A stretch of DNA of 64,000 bases, from assembly GCF_000145035.1 (NCBI RefSeq), contig NC_014387.1:1248276-1312275 (forward strand). Direction: 5' to 3'. Made by a program: the position numbers and the translations under genes. Below, one piece after another: positions 35,900 to 44,607 of this stretch. The notes below the pieces were generated by a model. The model was not told the DNA's origin. It did not search any database and worked only from the letters and a program-made list of their open reading frames with translations. Each line of letters opens with the position of its first letter. Within the stretch, counting starts at the first letter, position 1. The DNA comes from Butyrivibrio proteoclasticus B316 (GTDB taxonomy: Bacteria; Bacillota; Clostridia; Lachnospirales; Lachnospiraceae).

Positions 35900-38800
35900 A
35901 TGCTGGATATTCAGGGAATTGGCAGCATTACATTTAATCTGGCTGCCATTATCATCAGCATTACATGCGTATTTTATACGATAATTATGAAAGGCAAAAA
36001 GCGTCTTAGAAGCATGCTTTTTGTCTCTCTTTGCTCAATTGTGGCACTTGATGCACTCACAGCTGTTTTGGGAGAGCTTACCAAGGTCATTTTTTTTTCT
36101 GATGCTGTAAAGTATGCTCTTTTATATGTTTTCAATTTCTTATACTTTTTAACCCACTTTGCTACGGCGCCTATTTTCGCTCTTTATATTATCCTTGTGT
36201 GTGATGTGGGATTCAGATTTTCTCCAAAACGCCGATTCTGGCTCAGCATTCCTTTTCTTTTTATGGAACTTATGGTGCTCATCACACCGCTTACTAATTT
36301 TGTTTTTTACATTGATGAGAACACCCATTTTCACAGGAGAGTGGGAGTATATATTGCCTACGGTATTAGTGCTTTTTATGTTCTCTTTTCGATGGTGGCT
36401 TTATTTTTGTACTGGAATGATCTTAACAAGGCGAAAAGATCTGCAATTGTCTACTTTTCACTGCTGGTGGTAATAGGTACTGCAATACAGATGGTTTTCA
36501 TCCAGATCAGAAGCGAGCTAATGTCTGAAGCTATAGGCTTTATGGGCCTTATGATGATGCTGGAAAATGATGATGACAGGATGGATGTATCTACGAGAGT
36601 TTATAATCGGAGTGCCTTTATACGCGATGCCAGAAGATACTTTAAATATAAAAGAAGCTTTTTTAACATTTGCGTCAGGATCACAAATGCTGATCTGTAC
36701 AGGAAAATCATAGGCTACGAAGAGTTTGAGAGGATACTTAGAAGTTGTGCTGAGTATTTTGAAAACTTTGGCAAAACTTATGAAGTATACAGAATGGGGA
36801 CGGATGCCTTTATCTTACTGTGCCCTGGAATAACCAGAATGGAAGCGGATGACATAGGAGATAAAATTCTTGAACGATTCAAACAGGAATGGGTGGTTGG
36901 TGAAAAAACTGTTCTGCTAAAGGCGCTTGTTCTTGAGGCCAGAGCTCCTGAACAGTTTGGAAGTGTTGACTATTTGCTGTTGTTATCAGACAGTACGATT
37001 GATAAAGAATATGACTATGTTCTATCCGGGGATAATCTTCATTTTCTGCTCAGAAAGGCTGATGTTGAAAAGGCTGTAAGAAGGGGCATAGAAAATGAAA
37101 ACTTCAGAGTTTACTTCAACCCTATATACACAAAGAGTGATTTGCAGATCTGCGCAGCTGAAGCTTATCTGCAGCTAAGAGACAATGAGTTTGGCCATAT
37201 TCACAGAGAAGAGTTTATTCCTGTTGCAGAGCAGACAGGAATGATAGAGGAACTTGGCTGGTTTGTACTTGAGCAGGTTTTCTATTTCCTTGGCGGTGGC
37301 ATTGTCGATGAGATGGGACTTGAATTTATTAGTATAAATCTGTCTTCAGTCCAGATCGTCAAAACGGATTTTGTAGAAAAGGTGAAAGCTCTTTTGGAAA
37401 AATACGGAGCGTCTCCTTCTATGATAGTTTTTGATATTTCAGAGTCTGCAGCAGCTACCGATCAGTATATTTTGCATGAGACAATGAAAAAGTTAAGCCG
37501 GATAGGAATCAGATTTTTTATGGATGAATATGGAACCGGCTTTTTTAACATGCAATCTGCAACCTCAATGATTTTCGAAGGCGTCAAGATCGATGCAAGA
37601 CTTATACAAAAAGCAGCAAGAACAAGCCAGAGCAGAATAATACTGGATAACAGGCTCAGAATGATTGGACAAATGGGCAAAAAGATCATTTTATCCAATG
37701 TCGACTATCAGGACTGCTATGACTTTATCAGTAATATCAAGGCTGATTATATCCAGGGAAGATACTTTACTCAGCCAGCCAGTAAGAATGAGTTTATCAC
37801 AATACTCAGAGCTACAGAGACAGCCAGAATGGAAGAGAGAAGAGCCAGAGCTGCAAATGAGGCAAAGAGTAATTTCCTTGCCAATATGTCTCATGAAATA
37901 CGAACGCCTATAAACGCAGTTCTTGGTATGAATGAGGTTATTCTAAGAGAATGCAAAGATGAAAAAATACTCGAATATGCCCAGAACATAGAGGGTGCCG
38001 GAAGAACTCTTTTGTCTCTGATAAATGATATCCTTGATTTTTCCAAGATAGAAGCCGGCAGTATGGAAATCACGGAAGCTGAGTATGATTTTAGTTCGGT
38101 ACTTAATGATGTTTACAATATGGTCCATATTAAAGCAGAGCAGAAAATACTGGATCTTAAATTTGATATTGACGAGGACCTTCCGGATACGATGTATGGC
38201 GATGAGATGAGGCTCCGCCAGATAATAGTAAATGTGCTAAATAATGCTGTTAAGTATACCGAGGAAGGTGGCGTGACACTAGAAGCTACCGGAATAAGAG
38301 ATTATGGCGATACGATCACGCTTAAGATCAAGATAACAGATACAGGAAAAGGGATTAAAAAAGAAGAACTTCCAACTCTTTTTGATAAGTTTAAAAGACT
38401 TGACGCTGAAAAGAACAGAACGATTGAAGGAAGCGGCCTGGGGCTTGCTATCACGCATTCTCTTTTGGAACTCATGGGCGGATCGATCATGGTTGACAGC
38501 GTGTATGGGAAAGGCTCTACTTTCACTATTGTACTTCCGCAGAAGGTTATTGGTGATAGCAAGATAGGTGATTTCAGGAGCAGGTTAAGTAATAGCATCA
38601 AAGACAGAAAGCCTTACAAAGAATCTTTTACCGCGCCGGATGCACAGGTGCTTGTGGTAGATGATACTCCTATGAACCATGTAGTTATCAGGGAACTGCT
38701 CAAACCTACGCTAATACAGCTGGATACAGCAAGAAGCGGAATGGAATGCCTTGATAAGCAGCACGTTAAAAAATATGATCTTATTTTCCTTGATTACAGA

Positions 38801-39709
38801 ATGCCGGGAATGGATGGTACAGAAACCTTTAAAGCCATCAAGGAGGATAAGGAGAGTCCAAATGCTGATACTCCGATCGTTGTTCTCACAGCCAATGCTA
38901 TTTCAGGCGCAAGGGATAATTTCCTGAAAGCCGGCTTTGATGACTATCTGAGTAAGCCTGTTGAGAGCAATAAACTTGAAGAAACACTGATAAAATATCT
39001 GCCTAAAGACAAGGTCAATATCACCAAAGTGGCACTTGATAGTGATGCTTATGGAGAAGCCGGAGGTAGTGCCCAGGCAGGATCAGATGATGATGTAAAG
39101 GTATCCTGGCTAGGGGAGCTTGAGAAGTTTGATGAGATAGATACAAGGCAGGGACTTAAGAACTGCGGAACAGCCGAAAGCTATCTTAGTATCATCAAGG
39201 TGTATTACGAGTCAATGGACAGTTCCAGAGGAAATGTTGTATCGGCATTTGACGATGAAAACTGGAAAGACTATACAAGCTATGTTCATTCGCTTAAAAG
39301 TACCAGCCGTACTATTGGAGCTATGGAACTTTCAAAGCTTGCAGAAAAGCTTGAAAATGCCGGAAATGCTAAAGATATAGATACTATAAGAGCTTATAAT
39401 GATGAGCTTTTGAGCCGCTATGACGCTATTGAGAGTAGCCTTTCCAAGATACCGGAGGTTGCAGGAGTAGAGGAAAATGCGGCGGATAAAAAAGAAATAA
39501 GTGATGCCCAGATCATTGATGCTTACAGCAGTATTTTGGAAGTCAGTAAAGTGCTTGATTACGACACACTTATGTTTATTCTCGATTCGATTAAAGAGTA
39601 TAGACTATCACCAGATGATGAGCAGCTTATGAGTAAGATATCCAAACTCGCCTATAAACTTAAATGGGACGAGATAACGGAACTTGTACAAAACAGATTG
39701 AACAGTTAG
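35900..39709 (+). CDS. Giant hybrid sensor kinase: 7TM, pseudo-GGDEF, pseudo-EAL, HisKA, HATPase, REC, Hpt
   Basis: The 1269-residue protein has about seven helices (residues 10-225), then a GGDEF-like domain with RMGTDAF at the active site (298-304). An EAL-like domain (about 388-640) keeps Glu421 in EAYLQ, Asn480, Glu515, Asp542 and Lys563 but lost the loop-6 glutamate. HisKA has His665 in NMSHEIRTP. HATPase has DTGKGI (814) and GSGLGL (844). REC has Asp965 in FLDYRMPG, and Hpt has His1130. The kinase/relay parts look active while the c-di-GMP parts look binding-only. It sits 10 bases before the response regulator. Ligand unknown. Confidence 0.87.
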   Translation: MLDIQGIGSITFNLAAIIISITCVFYTIIMKGKKRLRSMLFVSLCSIVALDALTAVLGELTKVIFFSDAVKYALLYVFNFLYFLTHFATAPIFALYIILVCDVGFRFSPKRRFWLSIPFLFMELMVLITPLTNFVFYIDENTHFHRRVGVYIAYGISAFYVLFSMVALFLYWNDLNKAKRSAIVYFSLLVVIGTAIQMVFIQIRSELMSEAIGFMGLMMMLENDDDRMDVSTRVYNRSAFIRDARRYFKYKRSFFNICVRITNADLYRKIIGYEEFERILRSCAEYFENFGKTYEVYRMGTDAFILLCPGITRMEADDIGDKILERFKQEWVVGEKTVLLKALVLEARAPEQFGSVDYLLLLSDSTIDKEYDYVLSGDNLHFLLRKADVEKAVRRGIENENFRVYFNPIYTKSDLQICAAEAYLQLRDNEFGHIHREEFIPVAEQTGMIEELGWFVLEQVFYFLGGGIVDEMGLEFISINLSSVQIVKTDFVEKVKALLEKYGASPSMIVFDISESAAATDQYILHETMKKLSRIGIRFFMDEYGTGFFNMQSATSMIFEGVKIDARLIQKAARTSQSRIILDNRLRMIGQMGKKIILSNVDYQDCYDFISNIKADYIQGRYFTQPASKNEFITILRATETARMEERRARAANEAKSNFLANMSHEIRTPINAVLGMNEVILRECKDEKILEYAQNIEGAGRTLLSLINDILDFSKIEAGSMEITEAEYDFSSVLNDVYNMVHIKAEQKILDLKFDIDEDLPDTMYGDEMRLRQIIVNVLNNAVKYTEEGGVTLEATGIRDYGDTITLKIKITDTGKGIKKEELPTLFDKFKRLDAEKNRTIEGSGLGLAITHSLLELMGGSIMVDSVYGKGSTFTIVLPQKVIGDSKIGDFRSRLSNSIKDRKPYKESFTAPDAQVLVVDDTPMNHVVIRELLKPTLIQLDTARSGMECLDKQHVKKYDLIFLDYRMPGMDGTETFKAIKEDKESPNADTPIVVLTANAISGARDNFLKAGFDDYLSKPVESNKLEETLIKYLPKDKVNITKVALDSDAYGEAGGSAQAGSDDDVKVSWLGELEKFDEIDTRQGLKNCGTAESYLSIIKVYYESMDSSRGNVVSAFDDENWKDYTSYVHSLKSTSRTIGAMELSKLAEKLENAGNAKDIDTIRAYNDELLSRYDAIESSLSKIPEVAGVEENAADKKEISDAQIIDAYSSILEVSKVLDYDTLMFILDSIKEYRLSPDDEQLMSKISKLAYKLKWDEITELVQNRLNS

Positions 39710-39719
39710 GAGCAATTAT

Positions 39720-40475
39720 ATGTTTAAAAAAATTCTGCTTGTTCGAAATGAAGAAACCTTCATGGTTAACGCTATTAAGAACTTACTGAAGAGCAAAAAC
39801 TATATCGTGGAGGATTCGTCGTATTCTGTAGGAGAACTAAATAATAAAAAACAGGGTGTTAATCTTGCAATCCTGTATACTGACGAGGATATTGAGTCTC
39901 ACAGAGATGCCATGGTTTTCTTCAAGGATATGAACATGGAGGAAAACTTCATAATCATCGTGATTGGAGATAAAGATGCCTTTGATCTGATCCACCACTA
40001 CGTTCCAAAGGAGGACATAGCCTATGAAATAACAAGGCCTCTTGATATGGCTGACCTGATGGAAAAAGTGGCTATAGTTACCGATGATGAATACGAGCTG
40101 CAGAGAAGGAAATGCATTCTCATAGTGGATGATGACCCCACATTTATCCAGATGATAAGAGAATGGCTCAAAGACACCTACAGGGTAGGAATGGCTAACT
40201 CCGGAACTCAGGCAGTAGCGTGGCTTGCAAATAATAAGGCGGATCTTGTGCTGCTTGATTATGATATGCCTGTTCTTGACGGCCCTAAGGTGCTTCAGAT
40301 GCTGCAAAGCGAAGCTTTTTCCAGTTCAATCCCTGTAATGTTCCTGACAGGTAAAAGCGATAGAAAGAGTGTAACAGATGTTCTTGCACTTAAGCCTGCA
40401 GATTACCTGCTTAAAACTATCAGCAGGGATAAACTCCTGAGCACACTTGATACATTTTTTAAACAGAGGAAGTAA
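39720..40475 (+). CDS. Double-receiver response regulator
   Basis: The 251-residue protein has two receiver domains and no output domain. The N-terminal one is degenerate (ILLVRNEETF, no phosphoacceptor Asp). The C-terminal one is complete: acidic pair in ILIVDDDPTF, Asp180 in LVLLDYDMP, Thr210 and the Lys of DYLLK. It likely receives phosphate from the Hpt domain of the giant kinase 10 bases upstream, and passes it on by protein contact. The next gene begins six bases later. Confidence 0.85.
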   Translation: MFKKILLVRNEETFMVNAIKNLLKSKNYIVEDSSYSVGELNNKKQGVNLAILYTDEDIESHRDAMVFFKDMNMEENFIIIVIGDKDAFDLIHHYVPKEDIAYEITRPLDMADLMEKVAIVTDDEYELQRRKCILIVDDDPTFIQMIREWLKDTYRVGMANSGTQAVAWLANNKADLVLLDYDMPVLDGPKVLQMLQSEAFSSSIPVMFLTGKSDRKSVTDVLALKPADYLLKTISRDKLLSTLDTFFKQRK

Positions 40476-40480
40476 GATAG

Positions 40481-42460
40481 ATGTTAGATATTGCATTGCT
40501 TGACAGCACTACCTACAGGATAGCTGCTGCAATTATTTGCATAACGTGCCTTTTTTATTCGACTATGATGCGTAAAAGAAATCGCATCAGAAATCGTCTA
40601 TTTTTGCTGCTTGTTTTATTTACGCTTATAGGCTGCTGCACAGAGCCTTTAAGCTATCTGGCTATCAGTACACCAATTCCCGACACGATCAAGTGGATCA
40701 TAAGTTACGTCTGCCAGATGATCTATTATATTACGCATTATGCGATGGCACTTATTTTGTTTCTATATATAGTTTCTATCACCGGTACTGCATTTAAGTT
40801 TTCTAAAGGGCTTAGAAGGCTGATAGTTTTGCCTCTGATCCTTTTGGAAATCATGCTTCTGACAAACCCTTTTACGGAGCTGACTTTCAGAATTACAGGA
40901 AAGTTTACATACGGAAGAGGTGCGGGACTTTACCTTGCTTATGCAGCTTCAGTTGCATATTTTCTGGCCGGCTTCTTATTACTTGTTAAAAGCTGGTATG
41001 TAATAAATGGCATGAAAAGAGTTGCTATGATATATTTCATGGTTCTGGCTCTGACAGGCGCTTTGGTGCAGTTGTTCTTTCCGCAGGTCAAATGTGAGCT
41101 CTTGTGCGAAGCAATCGGACTTAGTGGAATCCTTATCATGATCGAAAAGGATGATGACAGGATGGACTCTCAGTCTGAAGCCTATAACAGAAGCGCATTT
41201 GTGCAGGATGTTACAGCCTTTTTTAAACTTGGAAGAGCATTTAAGGCTGTGTGCATCAGAATAGAAGACCTTGATAATTACAGAAAGCTTTTCGGATATG
41301 AGAGGATAGATAAACTTGTTGCTCAGATAGCTGATTTCCTGATGGATAACAAAAAAGAAACCTATGCCTATCGCACCGGAGTTGAAGTCTTTTACCTGTT
41401 ATGTACTGATTATAGCGATGAGGACATCAGGGCTCTTGTAGACAGGATAACTGAAAGATTTGACAGAACCTGGGAATATGAGGGCAGCAGTATAAGGCTT
41501 GATACCAGGATTCTTGTTGCGGACTGTCCGGGACAGTTCTCAAGTATAAATGACATTTTTTTACTGGATTCTTCAAGCCTTGACGGAACTGAAAAGAAAA
41601 TACTGATAGGCTCTGATCTTGATTTTCTGGTAAGGAAAATTGAAGTTGAAAAGGCTATAGGACGCGGTATCAGCGACAAAAAATTTAGTTATCTGTATAC
41701 TCCTGTTTATTCCATGGATGGCCTTAAGATCAAGCTTGCACATATGACGCTTAAGCTCCAGGATGAAATTCTTGGCGTGATCCCAACAAGAGAATTTATG
41801 GAAGTTGCAGAAGGAACTGGATTTATAGATGAAATTCAGTATAAGATCATAGAAGAGGTCTGCAGATTTTTATCCTATGGTGTTGATAAATCCGATATGC
41901 AGATGGATTTTGTCTTTGTACCTATCATGTCTGCGACTGTTATAAAAAATGAGTTCGTCAAAAATGTCAAAAACATAGTTGATCATTATGGCATAGATCC
42001 TTCTCTTATTGCTTTTGTATTGAAAGAGTCGTATGCAATATATGCAAGGGAAGCTATGTCACAGATGATGAGCAGCTTTGTCAGCTATGGCATTAGAATG
42101 TACATAAGCGAATATGAAGCGGGATTTTTGGGACTTAATACGCTGGTAAATTATGAGTTTGAAGGAGTTATCCTTGATATCAGAAGCATTTATGAAACTG
42201 ACAATGATAATATGGATAATGCTGATATTGTTCTGCAGAACAGGGTCAATATGATCATACAGCTCAAGAAAAATGTGGTCCTGTCAGGAATAGACAGCAG
42301 GTTATTATATGATAAAATGTTGAAAGTACCGATAAATTATGCTGAAGGTGATTTTTTGTCGCCTACGATAACCAAAAATGAATTACAGAATAGATTCTGG
42401 CATGGGGAACATCTTGTTATAACAAAAGATGGTGTGGAAAGACTTGAGGAAGATGAATAG
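40481..42460 (+). CDS. 7TM pseudo-GGDEF/pseudo-EAL protein (paralogue of the kinase N-terminus)
   Basis: The 659-residue protein matches the first ~640 residues of the giant kinase in layout and in parts of sequence: MLDI start, helices at the same positions, EAIGLSG and the EKDDDRMDS/AYNRSAF hinge. The catalytic motifs are gone. GGDEF reads YRTGVEVFYLL at 297-307. The EAL motif reads HMTLK, and DDFGTG reads ISEYEAGF. It has no kinase domains. It is best read as a catalytically dead membrane sensor or partner of the kinase. It overlaps the phosphopantetheinyl transferase start by eight bases. Confidence 0.82.
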   Translation: MLDIALLDSTTYRIAAAIICITCLFYSTMMRKRNRIRNRLFLLLVLFTLIGCCTEPLSYLAISTPIPDTIKWIISYVCQMIYYITHYAMALILFLYIVSITGTAFKFSKGLRRLIVLPLILLEIMLLTNPFTELTFRITGKFTYGRGAGLYLAYAASVAYFLAGFLLLVKSWYVINGMKRVAMIYFMVLALTGALVQLFFPQVKCELLCEAIGLSGILIMIEKDDDRMDSQSEAYNRSAFVQDVTAFFKLGRAFKAVCIRIEDLDNYRKLFGYERIDKLVAQIADFLMDNKKETYAYRTGVEVFYLLCTDYSDEDIRALVDRITERFDRTWEYEGSSIRLDTRILVADCPGQFSSINDIFLLDSSSLDGTEKKILIGSDLDFLVRKIEVEKAIGRGISDKKFSYLYTPVYSMDGLKIKLAHMTLKLQDEILGVIPTREFMEVAEGTGFIDEIQYKIIEEVCRFLSYGVDKSDMQMDFVFVPIMSATVIKNEFVKNVKNIVDHYGIDPSLIAFVLKESYAIYAREAMSQMMSSFVSYGIRMYISEYEAGFLGLNTLVNYEFEGVILDIRSIYETDNDNMDNADIVLQNRVNMIIQLKKNVVLSGIDSRLLYDKMLKVPINYAEGDFLSPTITKNELQNRFWHGEHLVITKDGVERLEEDE

Positions 42461-43121
42461 TTGTAATTTTGTTCTGGGGATAGATGTTGATTTTTTACAG
42501 GACAAGGATAAATTTGATTACTGGTATAGCCAAATGCTGGGAGAGCGCAAGGCTAAGATAGACAAATTCAGGCCACTAAACAGTAAGCTCTTGTCACTTG
42601 GCGCAGGGATAGTCCTTAAAAGAGGCCTTGATATGCTTGGCTTTACCGATTCTGTTATATTGGAAGATCAGAATGAAAAACCATATTTACAAGGCGCTAC
42701 AGGCTTGGAATTTAACCTTTCACATTCGGGTAAAATAGCTGTATGCGCTTTTTCTGATGCACCGGTAGGAATCGATGTTCAGGAGCCTGAAAGATTCAGC
42801 GGAAATTTGATGAATTTTGTTTACAAGGATGAGGAGATAAAGTATATTAAATATCGTTCGGAGAACCAGTCTGATATTGACCGTTTATGTACTAAAATGT
42901 GGACTATGAAAGAGAGCATTATGAAGTACTACGGCAAGGGACTATCAATGGATCCACGCAAGATATTCATAGATTTAGAGCATGGGGACAAGGCCTATTA
43001 TGATGGCGATGCTCTTGAGAATATCTTTTTTACGGAATATGAGCATGAAGGATATTATATTACAGTATGTTCCAGATATGAGAGTTTTTCGGATGAAATC
43101 AGTTTTGTAATGGGAGAATGA
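42453..43121 (+). CDS. 4'-phosphopantetheinyl transferase (Sfp type)
   Basis: The 222-residue enzyme transfers phosphopantetheine from CoA to a carrier-protein serine. The Mg/CoA motifs are present: FNLSHSGKIAVCAF, GIDVQEPERF near residue 108, and WTMKESIMKYYGKGL near residue 149. ATG 42453, with AGGA upstream, is chosen over in-frame ATG 42429 inside the previous gene. The stop overlaps the PrsW start by four bases. No carrier protein, PKS or NRPS gene lies in the window, so its substrate is elsewhere; its place in a signalling operon is odd. Confidence 0.87.
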   Translation: MNSCNFVLGIDVDFLQDKDKFDYWYSQMLGERKAKIDKFRPLNSKLLSLGAGIVLKRGLDMLGFTDSVILEDQNEKPYLQGATGLEFNLSHSGKIAVCAFSDAPVGIDVQEPERFSGNLMNFVYKDEEIKYIKYRSENQSDIDRLCTKMWTMKESIMKYYGKGLSMDPRKIFIDLEHGDKAYYDGDALENIFFTEYEHEGYYITVCSRYESFSDEISFVMGE

Positions 43122-44374
43122 AGATGGTTATGATTTATTTGGCTATATTGCCGGCAGCAGTACTAATGTACTTTATCTACAAGGCAGATAAAGTTGAGAA
43201 AGAGCCTGTAGAGCTTTTGGTTAAGATTTTTCTTTATGGCGTTGTTACAACGATCAGCGCAGTGATCCTTGAACTATTAGGGGATGATATTCTCGGGTTT
43301 TTCCTGTATGAGGACAGCTTACCTTTTATCTTTTTGGAAAATTTCTTTGTTGTAGCTCTTGCGGAAGAGCTTGGTAAATACGTTGTAGTTAAGAAAGTTG
43401 CCTGGAAACATCCCGCATTTAATTATACTTTTGATGCTGTAGTTTATGCGGTTTTTGCTTCACTTGGTTTTGCGGTTCTTGAGAACATTCTGTATCTTAC
43501 GGATGCTTCTATAACAACTGCAGTTATGCGAGGCGTTCTTGCTGTTCCCGGCCATGCAATTGATGCAGTATTTATGGGAAGCTATTTTGGAGCTGCCAAG
43601 AGGTGCGAGGCACTTGGCGATAAGAACGGCATGAAAACAAACCTGCAAAAGGCACTTATCGTTCCTGTAGGTATTCACGGATTCTATGATTTCTGTCTTT
43701 CAGTTTCAGATTATTATCCTATAGCAATAGTAGTATTCTTCGTGTTTGAGATTTGTATTACTATATATGCGATCAGAAAAGTTAAAAAGCTCTCAGCTTC
43801 CGATACAGCTCTTTTTCCTACAGGGTATTATCCTGGAGCTACAATTGCAGCTCAGATGTACAATCAGAGAGCTATGGGCTTTGAGCCAATGCCGGTTCAG
43901 CCAGCGATGAACTTCGATCCTATGACAGGACAGCCACTTCAGCCAATAGCGCAGCCTGTTCAGCCAGCGATGAATTTTGATCCGATGACGGGCCAGCCGC
44001 TTCAGCCAGTGATGCAGCCTGTTCAGCCAGCAATGAATTTTGATCCTATGACGGGAAAACCACTTCATCCGGTAGAACAGCCAGTTCAGCCAGTAGTGCA
44101 GCCGGCGATGAACTTTGATCCAATGACAGGAAAACCACTACATCCTGCAGCACAGTCTGCAGTTCAGCCAGTGATGCAGCCGATACAGCCGGCAATGAAC
44201 TTTGATCCAATGACAGGAGAACCACTACATCCTGTTGCACAGCCAGCTCAGTCGGCAGTTCAGCCATCTACACCTGCTGATAATGATGCACCTGCAGAAC
44301 CTAAGGAATTTGTTCCTGTTACACCCATTCAGTATGATCCCGTAACTGGTCAGCCGGTTGTGATCACAGAATAA
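43118..44374 (+). CDS. PrsW-family intramembrane metalloprotease with repeat-rich C-terminal tail
   Basis: The 418-residue protein has about seven or eight helices (residues 1-225) carrying the PrsW motifs: LAEELGK with Glu83-Glu84, LENILY at 121-126, PGHAID with His146 and GIHGFYD with His187. PrsW proteases cut anti-sigma factors or other membrane proteins. The remaining ~190 residues are a Pro/Gln-rich tail with five repeats of PAMNFDPMTGxPLxP (43901-44263) and a degenerate sixth near the end (QYDPVTGQP). The start overlaps the phosphopantetheinyl transferase stop. The tail may bind partners. No anti-sigma factor gene is adjacent. Confidence 0.85.
   Translation: MKMVMIYLAILPAAVLMYFIYKADKVEKEPVELLVKIFLYGVVTTISAVILELLGDDILGFFLYEDSLPFIFLENFFVVALAEELGKYVVVKKVAWKHPAFNYTFDAVVYAVFASLGFAVLENILYLTDASITTAVMRGVLAVPGHAIDAVFMGSYFGAAKRCEALGDKNGMKTNLQKALIVPVGIHGFYDFCLSVSDYYPIAIVVFFVFEICITIYAIRKVKKLSASDTALFPTGYYPGATIAAQMYNQRAMGFEPMPVQPAMNFDPMTGQPLQPIAQPVQPAMNFDPMTGQPLQPVMQPVQPAMNFDPMTGKPLHPVEQPVQPVVQPAMNFDPMTGKPLHPAAQSAVQPVMQPIQPAMNFDPMTGEPLHPVAQPAQSAVQPSTPADNDAPAEPKEFVPVTPIQYDPVTGQPVVITE
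43901..44263 (+). repeat. Five in-frame coding repeats, NFDPMTG type
   Basis: Repeat units begin at 43901, 43964, 44027, 44102 and 44189. The first two spacings are 63 bp (21 residues), the later units 75-87 bp because the P/Q spacer grows. The core PAMNFDPMTG is identical in all five, while the DNA varies at third positions, so the protein sequence is under selection. Confidence 0.9.
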
Positions 44375-44391
44375 TAGTCGCGGAGATTACG

Positions 44392-44425
44392 CTGCCCCTT
44401 TAATAAAAAGAGGGGCAGTTTTTTT
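44392..44425 (+). terminator. Terminator closing the signalling operon
   Basis: CTGCCCCTT pairs with AAGAGGGGCAG around a short loop, followed by seven T residues, 18 bases after the PrsW gene. Confidence 0.88.
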
Positions 44426-44607
44426 GAGTTCTATAGTTATATATCATATATATCATATTTGTTTATTGTTTTTTAATTATCATTTTTGTTGATTTATAAA
44501 GTGTTACACTATATCATGGTATGAGCGCTGAAAGATAATGCAGGTGTATCATAGGTATCTACATATTCCTTTTGAGACCTACATCACTATATATTTGGAG
44601 AGAGTTT

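Noticed and set aside
43793..44267. Minus-strand frames opposite the PrsW repeat tail
   Set aside because: They come from the repeat composition; no start signal or recognisable protein.
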